DNA of 64,000 nt from Punica granatum (GCF_007655135.1 NC_045134.1:19802568-19866567), one strand, 5' to 3'; positions 44,094-56,693 are shown, counted from the stretch's first letter. The notes: a model not told the origin generated them from the sequence alone. Numbers and translations are program-made.

Positions 44094-47000
44094 TGTGCGC
44101 ACCCGAATTTCGTCTTGTCGGGGCACGCATGCGCGCGCCTAAATGCAACGCGGCTTGGGAGTATCCACCTTCCCGGGGACGCGCGACGGACGCACGTGAG
44201 AAGGAGTCGCCACTTGCCATTTTACGACCCGAAGGTCGAGGGCCGGCAAGTTACCCGGGTCTAGGGGTACGGGGTACACCTAATTGCTAAGGCATATGGT
44301 CTGCGAAACCCGAGGTTCCGAATTCGGGGGTTCTGTTACATGCGAGCCTATATCTCGCATGCCTTATCGGTACTCTAGCTTGTCTAGGCTTGCCATTTTT
44401 TATTTAATTACCGCTCAATTAAGTTCCGCTTATCTTACGCGTTTTGACACCGTAAATTCGAAGAAACACTCCGACCGTCTGCTCTCCGACCGGGATTCTT
44501 ACATGAATAAACATACAACATAAATCCTCATATTGTTCTCTCAAATAAATAAAATACAAATTATAACAATTGGATCCCGGTCGGTTCGCATTTCGGTTAT
44601 TATTCCACTTGTGCTCACCGTGTAATTTGAAAAGACTGAAATTGAAATTAAAGTGCGCTCTCGGTGTATAAGGGCATTGGGCCCCATGATCGTCAGTTAT
44701 GGGCGTTGGACCCAATGTGAATCGAGTCCTAAAGGACCGGGCTCGATCCGCAATACAATCAAGTGCAAAAGATGTAACAAGCAAGCTCAAATAAACAATC
44801 AATGGGGTTTTGTTATCACCAAATTTACGTGGATTAATTGATTATTAACCGATGAATCTTGGCATACAAATCCTACCCTAAAACAAGCAAAAGGCAAGAC
44901 GGGAATGGCATGTAGCATTCAGCATCATTGACCGGACCTGACAGACTGTATGTGTCCGTGATCAAGTCTCGAATGTGTGGGTTGATTTTAAATTGTTATA
45001 TATCGTGACACTTTGATTATGATAAGTTATTATAAAATGTGGATTTTGACATGAGAACCCTACAACCTAGTGCCTAACCCGCTATCCCCATTATGTTTTC
45101 TATTAGGCCGAGTATGCGATTAAGTCAAATTTTGGTATCTTAAACCATTATTCCCGATCTAACTACCCAAGATCATGCATAGATAACAATAAATTGTAAA
45201 TACGCCATTTTGCCTTTGTATAGAAAATTTATTTTTGAAAAGAGAGAGACTACGCAATGCGGGCCACCTCGGCCTGTAACCGGCGCTGACTGATTCCCTG
45301 ATTCTTCTAGGGTTATGCGAGAACCCCAAAAGAGTCAAAGAAACGGTCAATCTATCCGGAAGTGATCTAAAAAGAACTTCCACACCCCGACTTGAGTTAC
45401 CTAAAATTAGGAGGCCTCGAGTCAAAACATGCAAGTTCTTCCCAGACGTCCATGTCACATCGGATCACGAGTCTCAGATTTTAGTATGAAATTTGCGAAT
45501 TTCGAAAAGAAGGCATCAACACGTATTTACAATTTATCGACGCGTATTTCCGATTAATTACCAATTCGTGCAAAATTATTAAGGTCGAGTGAATTAATTA
45601 GTCAAATGAACGTCCCGTTTACCCAATTGGTGAAATCATTAAGTTTAATTAAAATTTGCTGAATGTTTTATTTTATTTTTTGGGTTTCGAGCCGTCGAAA
45701 CGATCAATAATAAATCGCCCGATAAACTCTAATTTCCAGTCATCTCGAAAAAATTTGCATAAAGATCGAACAACATAATGTAGAATAATAAGGACTAATA
45801 AAGCAACAGAAAAAGATTTCAAGGACTAAACTGAAACAAATCAAAAAATTTGGAGAATGATTTTTTTTTTAAATTCTATAAAATTTGGAGAATGTCTGGG
45901 AAAGTATAAAATGGGCTAGGGTTTATTTGAAATTAATTTCTGAAATTCAGGGCTTTCTTTTTAAAATGAATAAATGTTGCAGGGACTAAATTGAAACAAA
46001 TTGAAAAGTTTACTGGAGCGATTTTAAATTCTAAAAAATTCGGAGGACGTGCTAGAAATAATGAAATAGCCCAGAGTATGTTTGAAATAAATTTTGAAAT
46101 TTAGGGCTGATTTTAAAAAAATAATAAATGCTCCAGGGACTGAATTGAAACAAATGTAAAAGTTTGCTGGAGCAGTATTTGATTCTGAAAAAATTAGGGA
46201 CGTGATGAAAATATCGAAAATGTCATGGGACTGGTTTAAAATTGATTTGGGAATTTGGGCAGGATTGAAAACAAAATGAAAATTCGTTGCAGGACTAGAA
46301 TGGAACAAATCAGAAAATTAGAATAATCGGATTCGGCATAATTTTGATAATCTATGCAACCAACAAGCAATTATTTCATGTCATCATCATTCAAGCAAAC
46401 ATGATATTTAATATAAAGCCCTAAACATGCCGCTAAGTTGAGATTTTACCTAACCCAAAAGTTTGGAGGCGTTTCTGTAATATACGAAAGCTGCCGGACG
46501 AACGGGTCGGATCGGATCGGATCGGATCGGATCGGTCGGCGGTCCGAAGGAGAAACCGCCCGGAAGAGAAGCTGGGCCGGGCTGGAGCGCCTTGGGCCTG
46601 AATGGGCCGAGCCTGCAAAGGAAGAGAAATGGGCCAAGGCCCGTTAGCCGAATAGTAGCCGGGATCTGGGGGGCAGCGGCGGCTCGAGGCTGGGGGCGGC
46701 GATTCGCGCCTCTGGACGCCGCGACAACGGCACGAGAGGGTGCGGGAGATAGCTCTGGGCGCCGCTTGGGCCACGCGGTGTCTGGTTTGGACTTCATCGA
46801 GGTCGAAACGGCCGGAATCGAGGGAGTTTTCGCGATTTTCCGGCGTCGGTCCCGAATCGCACCGATCTCCAAATTCTCTCAAACGAGAGCCAATTTTTCC
46901 TTTTTTTCCTCTGGGTTCTGTTGTGTCCGTCCCGAATTCGATTCCCCCCTTTTAATTGAGATTTTTGATTGAGATTTCGGCCAATTTGGGGAGGAAATCG

Positions 47001-47334
47001 CGGAAATCCGCGATTTCCTGTTCTGGGCAGGTCGGGGATCGCGAGCAGCTGGCGAGCGCTGCCCGGCCCTTGCCCGGCCTGCCCGAAATTTTTTTTTTTT
47101 TTAAATTAGGGTCGGCGGGTCACGGGCAGCCGGTCAACGCTGCCCGGCCCTGCCCGAGATTTTTTTTTCTTTTCTTTTCTTTTCTTTTTTTTATTTTATA
47201 TATATATATTTAAAATTTTATTTTTATTATTATTAATTAATTAATAATTTTTTTATTTTTTTTAAAAAAGTGATAAATAGAAAAATGACAATTTTGCCCC
47301 CCTGGAGCCGATGGACTGAAATTGGGTGCTGACA
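44094..47334 (-). repeat. 3' LTR of the Ogre-like element
   Basis: 3241 bp. Read on the minus strand it begins TGTCAGCACCCAATTTC and ends GGGTGCGCACA. It differs from the other LTR by few substitutions, a 16-bp stretch present only here (CTAAATGCAACGCGGC area near 44138) and a longer (GGATC)n tract at 46505-46535. ORFs inside (for example 44419-44802 minus, 46592-46972) are present in both LTRs only because the LTRs are copies. Confidence 0.9.
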
Positions 47335-47351
47335 GCTTGCCCCTCTTTGGT
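47335..47351 (-). other. Polypurine tract (PPT) of the Ogre-like element
   Basis: On the minus strand ACCAAAGAGGGGCAAGC lies immediately 5' to the 3' LTR start TGTCAGCACC. The purine run AAAGAGGGG fits a plus-strand primer site for reverse transcription. Confidence 0.7.
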
Positions 47352-47439
47352 TGCGTGCTCGGATAGAGGATGCAGCCAAAGACTATGAGAAGCACCTCGT
47401 TTGATCCTAGCGATCGTCTGGTCTGTTAAACGGGATGCA

Positions 47440-48250
47440 GTGGACACGGACACGAAGTCCGGATTGCAATGAATGTGGATACGAAGTCCAAAATGCAATA
47501 GATGCGGACGCGAAGTCCAAAATGCAGTGAATGCGGACACGAAGTCCGGAAAGCAGTAAATGAGGACACGAAGTGCGGAATGCAGTAGACACGGACACGA
47601 AGTTCGGAACGCAATGAATGTGGACACAAAGCCCAAAAAGCAGTAAATGAGGACACGAAGTCCGGAATGCAGTAGACACGGACACGAAATCCGGAATGCA
47701 ATGAATGTGGACACGAAATCCAAAATGCAGTAAGAGGCGGACGCGAAGTCCTGGACGCGAAGTCCGAAAAGCGGTAAAGATGGACACGAAGTCCTGGACG
47801 CGAAGTCCGAAAAGCAGTAAATGTGGACACGAAGTCCTGGACGCGGAGTCCGAAAAGCAGTAAATGTGGACACGAAGTCCTGGACGCGGAGTCCGAAAAG
47901 CAGTAAATGTGGACACGAAGTCCTGGACGCGGAGTCCGAAAAGCGGTAAAGGTGGACACGAAGTCCTGGACGCGGAGTCCGAAAAGCGGTAAAGGTGGAC
48001 ACGAAGTCCTGGACGCGAAGTCCGAAAAGCAGTAAATGTGGACACGAAGTCCTGGACGCGAAGTCCGAAAAGCGATAAAGCTGGACACGAAGTCCTGGAC
48101 GCGAAGTCCGAAAAGCAGATAAAGATGGACACGAAATCCTGGACGCGAAGTCCGAAAAGCAGTAAATGTGGACACGAAGTCCAGAATGCAGTAGATGCGG
48201 ACACAAAGTCCGGAAAACAGTAAATAAGGACACGAAGTCCAAAGAACGGT
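47440..48250 (-). repeat. Tandem repeat block of 29-bp and 43-bp units in the Ogre 3' untranslated region
   Basis: The core GGACACGAAGTCC recurs about 30 times. From 47443 to about 47730 units are 29 bp (core plus AAAATGCAGTAAATGT-like spacer). From about 47730 to 48165 they are 43 bp, because a second core (TGGACGCGAAGTCC) is added. The last two or three units return to 29 bp. Neither length is a multiple of three, so all three minus frames stay open (281, 265 and 326 codons). I do not regard these as genes. 3' tandem repeats are known for Ogre elements. Confidence 0.88.
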
Positions 48251-49377
48251 GAATGCGAGAGTAAGAATCACTGTTATGAGGTAGCGTAGGGCTATCTGTT
48301 CGGTGTTAAGCCGGTATTGTGCTGAAATAACTCAGTGACAACTGCGCCCTGTCGCTGGTCGTACGCCCATGGGTTTGTCTGGCGGAGTTGGCGTGTGCTC
48401 CTTTTTGGGTCCTTCACCCGAATAGGGACTGCGGCTTGTCGAACGAGACAGACATACGCCCGCTCGGGGGACACCTCCCAGGATCTGTACACTCATACCT
48501 GTATGCAGGAAAACGATAACCAACGATCGTTGTCAGTCGGGCGAAACTTGCTGAAATTGCGATATGTAAAGAAATCTATGTAATGATATTCCGGGAATTT
48601 AGATTCAGTGGTCGTTTGAGGGGTGACCGCGTCCCCGAGTATGACATGTATTTGACTTGAAGGAATGGTCTTTGCAAGACGGGCATGACCCGCAGAGTTT
48701 TTGCATGAAGGTAAAAGGAAGGATTTTTAGGAATCCTCTAAATCAAGGATACGACGATTCGAACTCATTTCGAGGCATGTCTTGAACCCGTAGAGTCGAA
48801 GAGAGTTTGCTTGCGCTGAAAACCGCTAAACCACTACTGTCATAGCTCCACACGAGGTGTCGCAGCTCTTTCGTGGTTGAACCGACAATTTCCCCTAATT
48901 TTTGCCCAGGCCGCAAAACGCGCAACGACCTGACGGGGTATTTTATTTTGACTTTTCTCTCATGAATGCTCTCCTTTTGCTACGACTGCCCAAGATAGGG
49001 TCCGATCGCACCTCTCGGTTCCTTTAACTTTTTCCTAGACCGCCCTTTGTGGGTTTTCAGCCTAGCAAGGATATAACTCATGCTCTCCTTTTGCCACGGC
49101 TCCCCTTTGCGGGATTTTAAGTCGTGCCCCTCATTCCCTAATTTTTGCCTAGGCCGCCTCGAGGAGGTTTTCAACCTAGCGGGAAAATTATTCTTTTTCT
49201 CTCAGAGATGTTCTTATATGGAAGGATTGGATGGAGATGGCATAAATGCTGATAATAGAAAAATGTGTTGAAGTAAAGCGGGCGCGCAGCCTGAAGAATA
49301 CGGAAGAAGACAAGTGTTGGAAATGCGAGTTGTAGCTGCGGGGACATGCAACGGCTGTAGAACGACGAAGCACCCAA
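48251..49377 (-). other. Ogre 3' untranslated region between integrase and tandem repeats
   Basis: No coding frame. A phrase of the type CCTAGACCGCC(C)TTTGTGGGTTTTCAGCCTAGC recurs in changed form near 49035, 49095 and 49150, each after CTCCTTTTGC or TTTTTGCC. It forms a short diverged repeat. Its role is unknown. Confidence 0.55.
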
Positions 49378-52300
49378 TCAGGGATAGTACTTCTTAAGGG
49401 CATCGGCGTTGACTGGGAGCGCATTTTCAGTCCCGTCCATGTCGCTTAAGATAATTGCCCCTCCGGAGAAGACTTCCTTGACGACAAAAGGCCCGTCGCA
49501 CTTGTATGCAAACTTGCCCCGAGAATCAGGTGTAATATGTAAGACTTTCCGCAGGACGAGGTCACCGGGTTTGAACTCGCGGTGGCGGACTCTCGCATTG
49601 AACGCTCGGGCCATTCTCTGTTGATAGCATTGGCCGTGACAGAGTGCTGTTAGCCGCCTCTCATCAATGAGATTGAGTTGTTCACAACGTTGCTTCGCCC
49701 ATTCTGCTTCTTCAAGTTCGGTTTCGGCGAGGACCCTCATGGAAGGAATCTCCACTTCGATCGGGAGGACGGCCTCCATGCCGTAGACCAAAGAATACGG
49801 GGTTGCCCCGGTTGAAGAGCGGATAGATGTTCGGTACGCCAAGAGCGCGAAAGGAAGCATCTCGTGCCAATCTTTGTAAGTGACCGTCATTTTCTCGATG
49901 ATTTTCTTGATATTTTTGTTTGCAGCCTCCACTGCACCGTTCATTTGGGGACGGTATGGAGTGGAGTTGCGGTGATGCACTTTGAATCGCTCACAAAGCT
50001 CGTCAATGACCCTGTTGTTCAAGTTCTTGGCATTGTCAGTGATTATTGTCTCGGGGACTCCGTATCGGGCGATGATGTCACGCTTGAGAAAACGTGCCAC
50101 AGCATTTGCAGTGACTGCAGCAAGCGTTACGGCCTCGATCCACTGGTAAAATAGTCTATCGCCACCAAAATGAATTGGTGTCCGTTGGATGCTTTGGGGT
50201 TGATAGGACCGATCACGTCGATACCCCACATTGAAAAGGGCCATGGGGCTGCCATCGAGCGCAACTCGTTAGGCGGTGCTTTGATCTGGTCGGCATACAC
50301 CTGGCACAAGTGGCAATGTTTGACGTGTTTGACGCAATCGGCTTCCATGGTGGACCAAAAGTAACCCAAACGCATGAGTTTCTTGGCAAGCATAAGCCCG
50401 CTCATGTGGGGTCCGCAGCTCCCTTCGTGTATCTCTCCCATGAGACGTTGTGCCTCGACTTCGTCAACACACCGGAGTAGTGTGGCGTCGAAAGAACGGC
50501 GATAGAGAGTTTCTCCACTCAGGAAATAATGTGCTGCGAGTCGCCGAAGTGTTTTTCGATCACGACGGTTAGCGAATGTAGGATATTGACCGGTTTGCAA
50601 GAAATGCTTAATGTCTTCGTACCATGGCTGCTCATCGGTCGCCTCGATTGCGTCGCAGTGAGCAGGGCCTTTGGCGATCTCAATCTCGAGTGGCTCAATG
50701 AGGTTTTCTTTCGTGATGCTCACCATGGATGCGAGCGTCGCGAGTGCATCTGCAAATTGATTCTTGTGGCGCGGCGTGTATGTGAATGAGACTTTCTCGA
50801 AGTTCTCCGCTAACTCCTCAAGATACTCGTGATATGGCATTAATTTCTCGTCCTTCGTCTTCCATTGCCCCAGAGTCTGGAAGATTGTAAGCATAGAATC
50901 TCCGAATACTTCCAATTCCTTCACCTTGAAGTCGATCACCGCTTGCAGGCCAAGGATGCATGCCTCGTATTCGGCCACGTTGTTGGTGCAAGGAAAATCG
51001 ACTTTTGCTGCAATCGGATAATAACGTCCGTCAGGGGATATCAGTACTGCGCCGATACCAGAACCGGTGGAATTCACTGCGCCGTCGAAATACATCTTCC
51101 ATGCGAATTTGTTCTCCTCACTATCCACTTGGAGAATCCCTTCGTCCGGAAAATTAGAGTTGATTGGCGTATCGTCTTCGATTGGGAACTCCGCTAAGTG
51201 ATCTGCAATTGCCTGCCCCTTAACCGATGTACGGGGCACATATTCAATGTCGTATTCTGTCAGCTGACATCGCCACTTTGAAATGTTCTTCATGGAAGAT
51301 GGACTATCGAGCAAGTACTTCAGGGGATCCGCCTTTGACAATAAGCGGATAGTGTGGTAGAGCGTGTATTGTCGAAGTCTCTGCATAACCCATACTAGCG
51401 CGCAACATATCTTCTCAATCTCCGGGTAGTTAGACTCCCCTTCGGTAAACTTCTTGCTCAAATAATAAATGGCGTGTTCTGCGCGCGTGGACTCGTCTTC
51501 CTGCCCTAACATGCATCCTAGGGATTGTTGGCGTACTGTCAAGTAAAGTATCAGCGGACGATCTGGTGTCGGCGGAACTAGCACTGGTGGCTGAGCCAAA
51601 TATGCCTTGATAGTATCGAAGGCCTTCTGACATTCCTCGTCCCACTCAATTGCTGCATTTTTACGAAGCAGACGAAAGAGTGGTTGACATTTGTCTGTCA
51701 GGTTTGCGATAAATCTTGCAATGTAGTTCAGTCGTCCCAAGAAACCTCGTACTTCGCGGGCCGTTGATGGCGGACGTAGCTCCCTGATTGCCTTCACCTT
51801 GTCCGGGTCAACCTCAATGCCTCGCTCACTGACCACAAATCCTAACAGTTTCCCTGACTTAGCACCGAATGTGCACTTCGTCGGGTTGAGTCTGAGCTTG
51901 TACCTCTTGAGGCGGTCAAAAAGGCGTTTTAAATTAACCAGGTGGTCCTCTCCTTGTTTGGATTTGGCAATCATGTCATCAACGTAGACCTCGATTTCTT
52001 TGTGCATCATGTCGTGGAATAGCGTGACCATCGCCCTTTGATATGTTGCCCCGGCATTTTTGAGGCCGAAGGGCATGACTCGGTAACAGAAAGTGCCCCA
52101 CATTGTGATGAACGTCGTCTTGATCTTGTCCTCTTCGGCCATCCGAATCTGGTTATACCCGGAGAAGCCATCCATGAAGGAAAACAACGTGTGGCGTGCT
52201 GTGTTGTCGACTAAGACGTCAATGTGAGGTAGGGGGAAGTTATCTTTGGGGCTGACTTTGTTGAGATCTCGGTAGTCGACGCAGACTCTAACTCTTCCAT

Positions 52301-52818
52301 CCTTCTTCTCCACGGGCACGATATTCGCTACCCACTCAGAATAATTGCAAACTTCCAGAAACCCTGCATTGATCTGTTTAATGATCTCCTCTTTGATGCG
52401 GAGGAGAAGGCCGGCACGTTGCCGCCGTAAGTGCTGTCGCTTGGGTGGAAACCTCTCTGTATCAAGCGGTAGGAAGTGCTTGACTATCGACGGATCTAAG
52501 CCCGGCATGTCGGCGTAGGACCAAGCAAAGACCTCTTGGTAGTCGGTTAAAAATTCTATCATCCTGGCTCGTTGTGTAGGGTCGAGACCCGTCCCGATCT
52601 TTAAGATGCGAGGTTCTTCTTCGGTACCCACATTGATCTCCTCTGTCGGCTCTACGGAAGTGAGTTGGCGGTTCTCAAGGCGGCGCAAACTCTCTTCTAT
52701 CTCGGGCACTCGATCATCCTCGTCGAGTCCTTCCCCGAAGTATATGGATCGGGACTCTTCAAGGAGTTCCTCGGATGGGTTCGAATCGACGCGTCGAAGA
52801 CTCAGATTCGAGTGGAGC
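49378..52818 (-). pseudogene. Ogre-like pol: reverse transcriptase, RNase H, second RNase H, integrase (one frameshift)
   Basis: The frame open to 50127 encodes RT (catalytic Asp in FSFMDGFSGYNQI and YVDD), a degenerate RNase H (LILYLTVRQQSLGCMLG), a chromosomal-type second RNase H with its Asp-Glu-Asp-Asp set (MYFDG, AEYEA, VFGDS, FADALA), and the integrase zinc region (HEGSCGPH...CHLCQ) plus the first catalytic Asp (GIDVIGP). About 50141-50149 one base is missing after DYFT. Integrase continues in another frame (50244-49378) with ITDNAKN and NGAVEAANKN, the remaining Asp and Glu. The dual RNase H defines the Tat clade. The coding exon starts at the predicted acceptor, 52818; the first ATG-less in-frame part lies upstream of 52709. 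Confidence 0.9.
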
Positions 52819-53025
52819 CTAGCGATTTAAATAAATTGTTTTAGAAAATTTAAAGTGCTGCGAATAAGTGAGAGAGAAAGAAAGAAGACAAGAGAATTCT
52901 GAAAAAATGCATGTAGGGATTTTATTAATGATGAGGGCGGAATGCCATAACAAGAATCCCTCTTCCGTCGTGTGGCTTATGGCTATGCCGACACGCGAGG
53001 AATATCAAAACATAGATGGCCTTAC
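52819..53025 (-). other. Predicted 207-bp intron between protease and RT of the Ogre-like element
   Basis: On the minus strand the gag-protease frame ends at a TAA that overlaps a strong donor (GT|GTAAGG, intron from 53025). An acceptor ATCGCTAG|GC ends at 52819. Removing the 207 bp puts gag-protease and RT in one frame, with no stop at the junction. The segment is AT-richer than its flanks and contains a T/C-rich stretch. Ogre elements are known for an intron at exactly this place. Splicing here is inferred, not shown. Confidence 0.7.
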
Positions 53026-56000
53026 ACATCGGCGATTACAGCCGAGTAACGCGGGACTGAGGTCCAGTTGTTGAGTTCCTCATTTTCCTGCGCAAGGCGG
53101 ATGTAAGCCCCTGGAGTTGTCTCTTCGGTGACGGCGCATATGTTTGGCAGGTCAACAGGCTCGCTGTCTGAATCCGAGTAGGGACCGTCAAGAGTACCTC
53201 CGACGATGTGTGGAGGCCCAGGAAAGAAGTAGGAGAGCGGCTGAACCGGGATGCCCCTATTGATCTTTCCATAGCGTGCAGCGAAGCGGTAAAGGTGCTT
53301 GCCCCTGCGAGCCTCAATAATCTCGTGACAGGAAGGGCGAAAACCGAGTCCCCTCCTGTTCTTGTACTCTTCGACCTCGATAGGGCGGTTGATCCCCTGC
53401 CCATGTGCTCCGAGTCCGGTGCCAGGGATGTAATTGTGGCGCAGCAAAACCTTCCCCACCATGCGGTCAGCGCGGGTTGGACCGATTTCTCCGTAGTCTC
53501 GAATGACGGAGATTGTTTCAAATGAATGGAAGGGGAGGTTTTGATCGTCCCCGATACTGATGTAGGGGACAGCTGTCTCCTTGTAAATGGCGTAGTCCTC
53601 CTCACCCTTGACCGTGATAAGTCGATCTTCTGCGATGAATTTGATCCTTTGGTGTAGGGACGAAGGAACGGCGCCAGCTGCATGGATCCACGGTCTCCCG
53701 AGCAACAAGCTGAAAGCATTCAGAATGTCTAGGACTTGGAACGTAACAGCGAATGAGCAGGGACCCACCTCGATCACCAGGTCGATCTCTCCATTTACTT
53801 CCCTTCGCGAGCCATCGAAGGCTCGAACTGCAGTCTTGCTCGGACGGATGCGGTTAAAGTCCACGTTCATCTGCTTCAGCGTGGAAACCGGGCAAACGTT
53901 GAGTGCCGAGCCATTGTCGATCATGACCCGACCGATGATAAAGTTATTGCACTTGCAGACAATGTGTAGTGCCCGCGAATGTGCCCACCCTTCTGAGGGA
54001 AGTTCATCATCCGAGAATGAAATGTTGTTGGAGAAGATCGAACTGATAGTCTCCTCAATCCGCTCCGGAGCCGTCTCTTTGGGGATCTGCGCTGCTGTCA
54101 GGACCCTTAGAAGCGCTTCACGATGTGGCTCTGAACCCAAGAGGAGGGCGAGTAGCGAAATATGGGCCGGAGACTTGGCCATTTGCTCTACCACCTTATA
54201 CTCGCTCGCCTTAATTATCTTCATGAAGGCCTCAGCTTCTTCTTCAGTCACCTTCTTCTGGGGAATGGACGAGGCTTCCGGGGTGACTTCGGGCATTGCC
54301 AGGGCTTTCTCTTTGTTTGCGACCTTCGGATTTTCATAGACTCGACCCGAGCGCGTCACGCCCATGACGCTAGATTGACTCTCGAGGTTCCCAACACTTC
54401 CTTCGTAGGTCCACGGGACCTTGCTGTCTTGATATGGCTCACGTGCGAGGACTTCTATCACGAATGGGGCGGGCGTGGCATCAAACCCTGCGTACCCTAC
54501 ACCAGCTTCTGCAGGAACATATTCGATCACAAACGGGGCCGGTGCCTCCTGTCCGGTCTCGTACTCCCCTATAGCGCAAACACCGATCATGTTAATGCTG
54601 GGTCCCGAGCTCGACCCATGATCGGGAAGAGGATTTGATTGCACGTTCGGGGGTTTGACGGCGTTGAACGTGAGTTGCTTGTCATCAATCAACTGTTGGA
54701 TCCTCTCCCGTAGTTTCCAACAATTGTCAGTGGTGTGACCGGGTGCGCCCTGATGGTACTCGCAGTGCCGACTCTGATCTTGGATGGTTGGGTCAAAATC
54801 AGGGTTAGGTGCTATCGATCGGATCTTGTTACCCGCGAGGAGTTGCCGGTATATGTAGGAGAGCGGAGCCGGCAGAGGTGTGAACTGTTTACGCTGCCGA
54901 TTTTGCGTTGCGCCACCTTGCTGACCTTGTGGGGCTGGGGCCTGTTGTGTCGGCTGAGGAGTTCTCGAAGCCGGATGCCTGTATTGCGGGGTCTGAGGAG
55001 GAGCAGAAGCATAATTATGGGCGTATTGCTGCGGGACCGGCAATGGCAAGGAAGCCGGTGGGGCGGAATAGTAAGCTTGCTGCGCTGGGGGTTGTTGTTG
55101 ATAATGTATCGAAGGTGGAGCACATGCTTGAGTGGCTGGTGGTGCGGGCGTGTAGCTTATAGAATATTGCTGGGGGGCCTGGCGCCCTGAGTTGACAGCA
55201 TTGACGGACGTGTCTTTCCCTCTCCTGCTTCCCGCTGTCCCAGTGGCGGCCCTCTTCGGGGACTCTCCTTCCTTTTTCTCGGCCGGACCTTCTATCTTGC
55301 CGAGCTTAATGCCGATGTCGAGCTTCTTTCCGGCATCGATAAGGTTGGAGAATGACGACGTATGGGCCAACAAGTGCAAGTAGTAGGCACCTTTAAGAGT
55401 GGAGTGGAATAATTGGATCTGCTGTGCCTCACTGATCGAAGGGATATGCTTTGCCGCTCTAACCCGCCACTTCACTGCATAGGCCTCGAAGCCCTGGTCA
55501 TCGGTCATCTCCATCGTGCTGAGCTCCAGCAGAGTCGGGGGCGTCTCCGCACAGTACCTGTACTGGTCGATGAATTTGTTTGAGAGGTCTGCCCACGTGG
55601 GGATATCTGCAGCTTTCAGTGACATGTACCAATCCAGCGCCGCTCCTGCCAAACTATCCTAGAACGTGTGGATGACAAACTCTTCGTAGTCCCAGTACTG
55701 CAACATTTTTCCCCTGTAGTGACGGAGATGGTGACGAGGGTCGGTCGTGCCGTAGTACCTCTAGAATTCAGGCACCTTAATCTTTGGGGGTAGTTGCATG
55801 CTTGGGAAAAGACTCCAATCGCCGTCGCCAGCATCGAGGCGGGAGCCGCCTGATTGTAGGGCTCGGATATTCTCTTCCAACTTCTTCAATCTTTGTTCCT
55901 GTTCAGTCTCCGTTTCCGGGAGAAAATTTGTGGGTGGAGCTCTAGGGGCCGCATGGTTCGGCGTGCTCGGTTCAGAGTAGGCTATATTTATGGGAGGTGG

Positions 56001-56693
56001 AGCTTGGTAAGAAAGGCCGATATGGGGTTGTGGAGCCTGGTACGGGGGAGGTTCAGCAGTGTGAGCAGGAGCCTGGGCAGTTGTAGGCAGGAAAATGATC
56101 GGGGGTGGGACAGCGGAAGTCGGAGCTGGGACCGACGCAGAGACTGGAACCGGAACTGACGTGGAGATCGGTAGAGGTACTAGCATAGGCGGTTCTAACA
56201 TTGTCGCTGAAGCCGGTGGTGCTGGAAGATTGTTAACCGGATGGGCTGCCGGCACATTCACTATCGTTGGGGCAGACGTATCTCCATTATCGGGGATCAA
56301 GGTCGGCTGGGCCCATGGGCTTGGATCGACCGCTGGCCCGTACCCAGGAGGTGGGGTGAAGCTCGAAGAAGCACGATTTGGGCCTTTGAGTAGGGCCATG
56401 AGCTCGGCCATATTGGTGGCCATGGTGGCGGCCAGTTGATTGACCGTGCTCTCAAGTACTGCAATACGTGCACGATCATCAGCTGCAGAAGATGGCTGTC
56501 CTCCTGAATATGCCGGGTGTGGGCCCGAAGATACAGGTGGCGAAAGATGAGTCGGGGAAGCTCCTCGATGTGCTGGTGGCACGCCCATAGGAGACACGTG
56601 TGGTGGTGGCGCATGCATAGTCGGCGCTTGAGAATGAATTGGGGTGATAGGCGTATCTTCCTCAAAGACAGCTAATTGATTTTCTTCTGCCAT
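53022..56693 (-). pseudogene. Ogre-like gag-protease with two in-frame TAG codons
   Basis: One frame runs from ATG 56693 (MAEENQLAVFEEDTP) to 53022, broken by TAG at 55761-55763 and 55659-55661. Order: Pro-rich N part; capsid-like core (SLAGAALDWYMSL, FIDQYRY); Gln/Pro-rich linker; zinc-knuckle-like CEYHQGAPGHTTDNC; aspartic protease with DNGSALNVCP near 53917; then a G-patch-like motif (PGTGLGAHGQG...RRGLGF, about 53335-53460). The second TAG stands where Gln is expected before DSLAGAAL. The frame ends at the intron donor. Both halves keep the same reading frame, so these are point mutations only. Confidence 0.88.

Noticed and set aside
44419..44802. 127-codon minus ORF present twice (also 59381-59764)
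   Set aside because: Both copies are in the LTRs of one element, so repetition reflects LTR identity, not gene conservation.
46592..46972. Gly/Arg-rich ORFs in GC-rich LTR sequence (also 61542-62183)
   Set aside because: Low-complexity LTR sequence, several frames open at once, frame length differs between the two LTRs.
47440..48250. Regular short repeats resembling a CRISPR array
   Set aside because: Spacers are as conserved as the repeats, unit length changes from 29 to 43 bp, and the setting is a plant retrotransposon.
47262..48271. Three overlapping long minus-strand ORFs (265-326 codons) that look like a repeat protein
   Set aside because: They are translations of a 29/43-bp tandem repeat in all three frames; no frame is favoured and the block lies in the Ogre 3' untranslated region.
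53608..54339. Plus-strand 243-codon ORF
   Set aside because: Antisense shadow of the gag-protease frame.
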